The position numbers and the translations under genes are program-made. Positions 60,618-64,000 of a stretch of DNA of 64,000 nt are shown piece by piece (the stretch's first letter is position 1; each line of letters starts with the position of its first letter). Under the pieces are notes generated by a model. The model did no database searches and had not been told where the DNA came from. It saw nothing but the letters and a program-made list of their open reading frames with translations. This stretch comes from Desulfovibrionales bacterium (lineage in GTDB: Bacteria > Desulfobacterota > QYQD01): contig JAQURM010000002.1 in the NCBI GenBank assembly GCA_028715605.1, positions 248,001-312,000 on the forward strand. The letters are read 5' to 3'.

Positions 60618-62599
60618 GGCATTCCCCCCAGTTTCCATACGATCAACGCCATGAGGGCCACGGCGATATAGAGCATGTACAATTGCACGCGGCCGTGCTG
60701 CAACCAGCGCAGTCTCGAAAGGCCCCATACGACGCCGCGAAACACGGGAGCGTACAGCTTCTCGCGGTAAGTATCCGGAGTAGACGTATGTAGGGCCGCA
60801 CTCCGCGGGAAAAGACCGGAAGGCCGCGAGATGCGGCGTTCTGTCCAGAGAAAAATGCGGAAGAAATCCGTCAGGGGTTGAGCAAACGAGGACGCGGTGT
60901 ACTGCATGCGCGGCGAGGGCTGGGCATACCCGCAATCCCAGGTAACTCCTTCCCCTATGGTACGCCTTGCCAGGAGCCGGAGCCGCAGCAGTGCAAACGC
61001 ACCAATCATGGCCAGCAGGCCGCAAGCCCCCCGCGCCACCACGGCGAGCGGCTGGGCAGCTGTCATGAGTTCCGCCCGCACCACGTTTCGTGCCAGCGGC
61101 GCAAGCTGTGCCACCACGGGCGACATGAGCCTGAGGGCCAAGGGCGCCAGAAGCCCGATCAGAACGCAACCGGCGGCCAGCACGCCCATCGGAAGGCGCA
61201 TGGCCCACCCCACCTCGTGGGTCCGGGACAGGTCGCTCCGCGGCTCGCCGAGGAAGATAATGCCGAAGGCTTTGGCAAAGCAGGCCGCAGCCAGTCCTCC
61301 GATCAGGGCCAGGCCGGCAATGACGGCAGACAGAGTGCCGACCACGGCTGCATCATTCACCGCTCCACCCCGGAAGGCGCCCAGGTAGATCAGAAATTCA
61401 CTTACAAATCCGTTCAGGGGCGGCAGCCCGCAGATCGCCGCCGCGCCGATGAGAAAGGTCACACCGGTCCAGGGCATCCTTTTCATAAGTCCACCCAGAA
61501 GATCAATCTCCCTGGTCCCCGCAGCGTGAAAAACCGAGCCGGCTCCGAGGAAAAGAAGACTCTTGAATATGGCGTGGTTCAGCACGTGGAGCAGACCGCC
61601 GCAAAACCCCAGGACGATCAGGGCGGGCGATCCTATCCCCACCCCGATGACCCCCACGCCTAATCCAAGGGCGATGATTCCGATGTTCTCCACGCTGTGA
61701 TAGGCCAGAAGGCGCTTTAAGTCGTGCTGCGCCAGGGCAAAGAGTACCCCCATAATTCCTGAAGTCAGCCCTATGGCCACCAGCAAATATCCCCACCAGG
61801 GTGAGGGAGGTCCCAGAAAGGTCAGGGCCCGAAGGATCCCGTAGATCCCGGTCTTGATCATAACTCCGGACATAAGGGCCGAGACGTGACTCGGCGCTGC
61901 CGGATGGGCTTCCGGCAGCCATACGTGCAAAGGCAGAAAACCGGCTTTGGCCCCGAACCCGACCACGGAAAGGAGAAAGAGCACTCCGGCCGATGTTGGT
62001 ACCCCAAAGGCACAGATGCGGTCGAAGTCGAATGATCCCACCTCGTTCCCAAGCAGGACAAAGAACGCCAGCAAAAATGCAGCCCCCACGTGCGTGGCTA
62101 CGAGGTATGTCCACCCTGCGTCTCGAACGCTCTCTTTGTGATGCTCAAAAGTCACGAGGAAAAAGGAGGCGACGGACATGAGCTCCCAGGCCACGAGAAA
62201 GAGCACCGCGTTGCGCGCCACGAGCACCATGCTCATGCTGGCCACGAGCAGGCTGTAGAAAAACCAGTGCCCGCGGACCGAGTACTTGCCGTAATAAGGG
62301 GTCAGGTACTCGGTGCCGTACAGGGCAGCCAGCGCCGAAATTCCCAGAACCGGAAGGAGAAAAAATGCCGAAAGCGGATCCATGCCCACAGCAAAGGACC
62401 CGTAAGGGACACTCCATGCATAACTGACGGCTTCAGCAGATCCGGACGCAAGCACACGGATCGCAGGCACCAGCCCGATCAAACTTCCAAGTATTACGCC
62501 GCCGGAACCCAGTCTGGTTGCCATACGGGGCCGGCGTGCACCGAGCGCCGCCAGTCCACCGAGAAACATGGTGGCTATTGCCATCAAAAGCACATTCAT
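60614..62599 (-). CDS. HyfB-like (NuoL family) antiporter-type membrane subunit
   Basis: 661 aa, about 16 hydrophobic segments. Signature parts: YLTPYYGKYSVRGHWFFYSLL (about 114-134), FGAKAGFLPLHVWLPEAHPAAPSHVSALMSG (about 218-248), RLLAYHSVENIGIIALGLG and HVLNHAIFKSLLFLGAGSV, with the usual channel Lys, His and Glu. The C-terminal tail has WDCGYAQPSPRMQYTASSFA, found in HyfB/HycC. First structural gene of the complex; it overlaps the regulator gene by 4 bp. Confidence -1.
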   Translation of the reverse strand: MNVLLMAIATMFLGGLAALGARRPRMATRLGSGGVILGSLIGLVPAIRVLASGSAEAVSYAWSVPYGSFAVGMDPLSAFFLLPVLGISALAALYGTEYLTPYYGKYSVRGHWFFYSLLVASMSMVLVARNAVLFLVAWELMSVASFFLVTFEHHKESVRDAGWTYLVATHVGAAFLLAFFVLLGNEVGSFDFDRICAFGVPTSAGVLFLLSVVGFGAKAGFLPLHVWLPEAHPAAPSHVSALMSGVMIKTGIYGILRALTFLGPPSPWWGYLLVAIGLTSGIMGVLFALAQHDLKRLLAYHSVENIGIIALGLGVGVIGVGIGSPALIVLGFCGGLLHVLNHAIFKSLLFLGAGSVFHAAGTREIDLLGGLMKRMPWTGVTFLIGAAAICGLPPLNGFVSEFLIYLGAFRGGAVNDAAVVGTLSAVIAGLALIGGLAAACFAKAFGIIFLGEPRSDLSRTHEVGWAMRLPMGVLAAGCVLIGLLAPLALRLMSPVVAQLAPLARNVVRAELMTAAQPLAVVARGACGLLAMIGAFALLRLRLLARRTIGEGVTWDCGYAQPSPRMQYTASSFAQPLTDFFRIFLWTERRISRPSGLFPRSAALHTSTPDTYREKLYAPVFRGVVWGLSRLRWLQHGRVQLYMLYIAVALMALIVWKLGGMP

Positions 62600-63306
62600 G
62601 ATGTTTGGTTTGGAGCCTTTTCAGCAGTTGTGTTTTTTGCGAAGCCGCCCTCGATTTGTGCGATAAAGGCAAATATTTCCTCGCGCGAACCTTGGGCAGC
62701 CAGCAACTCCCGGAATTGATCGTTTCGAAGGATAAAGGAAAGACGAGAGAGTACGTGCAGGTGTACCCGGACCGTTGGGCTGGCGACAGTGAAAACGGTA
62801 TGGACGGGTTTGCCATCCAGAGCGCCAAAGTCAACCGGTGTTTCCAGGAAACAAAGCATGACTATGGGATGAGTTACATGAATTATCACGGGATTACGCA
62901 AGTGGGGGATGGCAATGCCGTCCCCGATGCCGGTCGATCCCAACTCCTCCCGGGCCAACAAGACCCGGAATAGAAAATCCCGGTCTACGCCTTCCGGCAG
63001 GCGCATATGCTCAACCAGAGCCAGGAGTACATCTTCCCGGTTTTTTCCGCTAATACGGTAATGAATGCCCCCGGCCTGAAGGGCTGCTCCAAGGCTCGGC
63101 ATAGGTAATTCGCTCGCGGGCTCGGAGAAGATTTCAGGCGAGACATTTATGTGGCGGGCCGTAGCCCACTCAAGCAGCTCGACTCTGTTAAAACGATATT
63201 GCTCGTTAACACAGTATGCAGGCAGTTTCCCCTGAGTTATCCAGCGATAAATCGTCTTTTCCGAGACTTTCAACAACCGGGCTGCATCACGAACCATCAG
63301 GTTCAT
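62596..63306 (-). CDS. HTH-EIIA (PTS fructose/nitrogen-type) regulatory protein
   Basis: 236 aa in two parts. An N-terminal excisionase/MerR-like helix-turn-helix (1-50: MVRDAARLLKVSEKTIYRWITQ, then RFNRVELLEWA). A C-terminal EIIA-2 domain (about 75-225) with phospho-acceptor His135 in GIAIPHLRNPV and flanking LLAREELGSTGIGDG and FALDGKPVH-like strands. EIIA domains take phosphate from HPr. No EIIB or EIIC is near, so this looks regulatory. It is first in the operon and overlaps the HyfB-like gene (ATGA). Confidence -1.
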   Translation of the reverse strand: MNLMVRDAARLLKVSEKTIYRWITQGKLPAYCVNEQYRFNRVELLEWATARHINVSPEIFSEPASELPMPSLGAALQAGGIHYRISGKNREDVLLALVEHMRLPEGVDRDFLFRVLLAREELGSTGIGDGIAIPHLRNPVIIHVTHPIVMLCFLETPVDFGALDGKPVHTVFTVASPTVRVHLHVLSRLSFILRNDQFRELLAAQGSREEIFAFIAQIEGGFAKNTTAEKAPNQTS

Positions 63307-63376
63307 AGTACATTGAACTCCCGCTATTTTTCTCTCAGTCTGGACATGTTTATACAGCTAAGGACAAAGGTTCCCT

Positions 63377-63404
63377 ATTAAAGACATATGGGCAAAAATG
63401 TCAA
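63377..63404 (-). promoter_or_regulatory. Sigma-70 promoter of the EIIA-Ehr operon
   Basis: Minus strand TTGACA - 16 nt - TTTAAT, near consensus. The -10 ends 70 bp before the EIIA ATG. The left target duplication of the MITE starts 4 bp from the -35 box. Confidence -1.
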
Positions 63405-63407
63405 CCA

Positions 63408-63698
63408 AATTCTACTACTGAAGTTTCCTGAGTTTTTAAAGGGGCTTTTTATAATAATACGTTAATCTTAATGATAATTGGTTTTGCATTTATTAAGTGA
63501 ACCCCTAGTCTCTTCGCTTCACGGCTTGCACAGCGACCCTTTCGAGGCTCGCAGGTGGGGAACGCTTACCCCTTCCAGCCACTAAAGGGCTGGTTTTCCC
63601 CTTCCTGCTCGCCCTCGATGGGTACCCCGCTGCTCCAGCAAGTTTCGCTCAGAAACATAGAGGTCCCCTAAAACTCAGGAAACTCCAGAATTCTACTA
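63408..63698. mobile_element. MITE-like element with 10-bp target site duplication
   Basis: The element proper is 63418-63688 (271 bp). Terminal inverted repeats CTGAAGTTTCCTGAGTTTT and, from the right end, CTGGAGTTTCCTGAGTTTT match in 18 of 19 bases. The 10 bases AATTCTACTA lie directly outside both ends (63408-63417 and 63689-63698), a perfect target duplication. There is no transposase frame inside. The inner part is GC-richer, with several small hairpins. The transposase family that mobilised it is not known to me. Confidence -1.
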
Positions 63699-64000
63699 TT
63701 GGGATGTGACCGTGGAGATTATCACCGCGCATTGGCAGCGGTCTGGCCGGTTCAGGAGAAAACTCAACCGGGGCGATTATGTGGGGTATTTATCCGCAGC
63801 AAGAGCGCCGGGTCAGCAGGGGATTGTCGAGAGGAGGGTTTTGCGGAAAATTGTCCGCTTTCGCAAATTGGATAAAATTATGCGCGTATGTCCGGGGTTA
63901 CTGCCGGAATTAATCTTCTGCCGGATTAGTGGCACATAGTTTCTTTTGCCTTTTCACCTTTATTACAGTCATCGCATATAGCAATGAACTGGCCGTCTTC
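63699..64000. other. Right-edge region without a supported gene
   Basis: A GTG-started frame of 77 codons (63706-63939) has a basic, Arg-rich translation with no family I know and no ribosome site. It may be chance or a decayed gene. Nothing else is seen to the window end. Confidence -1.

Noticed and set aside
59706-61208. 500-aa reading of the HyfC-like gene
   Set aside because: The first 197 residues overlap the HyfB-like gene in another frame and have no homology. The ATG at 60617 gives the family N-terminus and an ATGA overlap.
60878-61663. 261-aa plus-strand frame inside the HyfB-like gene
   Set aside because: A shadow frame in GC-rich coding DNA. The composition (His, Gln, Gly, Arg) is typical of antisense reading.
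63706-63939. 77-aa GTG-started frame at the right edge
   Set aside because: No ribosome site, no recognised family, skewed Arg-rich composition; kept only as a note.

Overview
The window looks like a chromosomal piece of an uncultured member of the Desulfobacterota (former Deltaproteobacteria). This is an inference from gene content and order: the run ispE - tRNA-Gln - prs - rplY - pth, a homoserine dehydrogenase next to an archaeal-type phosphoglycerate-mutase-like protein, PTS phosphocarriers without sugar permeases, an energy-converting-hydrogenase-related membrane complex, and intergenic regions full of short dispersed repeats. No rRNA or other decisive taxonomic marker is present.

Layout. 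(1) 1-13.6 kb is a flagellin/surface glycan island: a sugar amidotransferase with its HisH and HisF-like partners, a GNAT acetyltransferase, two GT2 glycosyltransferases with TPR-like repeats, a Maf-type flagellin glycosyltransferase plus a Maf N-domain fragment, a GT9 heptosyltransferase-like enzyme, an orphan beta-rich protein and a GxxExxY protein. Four related copies of one long intergenic repeat lie in this island. (2) 13.8-20.6 kb is the late flagellar filament cluster fliC-flaG-fliD-fliS-fliT-like, led by a sigma-28 type promoter. The flagellin carries four cysteines, and FliD is about twice the usual size. (3) 20.8-34.1 kb is a motility and c-di-GMP signalling block: response regulators, two HD-GYP proteins, PilZ, CheZ, two HDOD proteins, hybrid histidine kinases, and motA-motB read in the opposite direction. 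(4) 34.3-53.1 kb is mostly housekeeping: rsmI, ptsH-ptsI, small zinc-ribbon and CXXC proteins with a polyferredoxin, pth-rplY-prs-tRNA-Gln-ispE, a Deg protease, serine biosynthesis, recG, homoserine dehydrogenase with a proposed homoserine kinase, and initiator tRNA-Met. (5) 53.3-55.2 kb is an AT-rich accessory stretch with an FRG-domain protein, followed on the minus strand by a small unknown gene whose leader holds a sigma-28 type promoter, a c-di-GMP-I (GEMM) riboswitch and an intrinsic terminator. (6) 55.3-63.3 kb is a GC-rich minus-strand operon: an HTH-EIIA regulator followed by six Hyf/Hyc-like membrane-complex subunits whose catalytic subunit has lost the NiFe cysteines (an Ehr-type complex). 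(7) At the right edge a 271-bp MITE-like element with a perfect 10-bp target duplication sits directly upstream of the promoter of that operon.

How it fits together. Regions 1-3 build, decorate, power and steer a glycosylated flagellum. HD-GYP enzymes (c-di-GMP removal), PilZ (c-di-GMP binding) and the GEMM riboswitch (c-di-GMP-controlled transcription) suggest that c-di-GMP governs the motile-sessile choice. Four sigma-28-like promoters share the same 12-nt spacer and tie fliC, a response regulator, motAB and the riboswitch-controlled gene into one late flagellar regulon. EI and HPr in region 4 are plausible phosphate donors for the EIIA domain heading the Ehr operon. The best candidate for something undescribed is the sigma-28/riboswitch-controlled 115-aa protein, followed by the EIIA-Ehr operon. 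No BLAST, HMM, covariance-model or folding program was run. Family calls rest on motifs read by eye.
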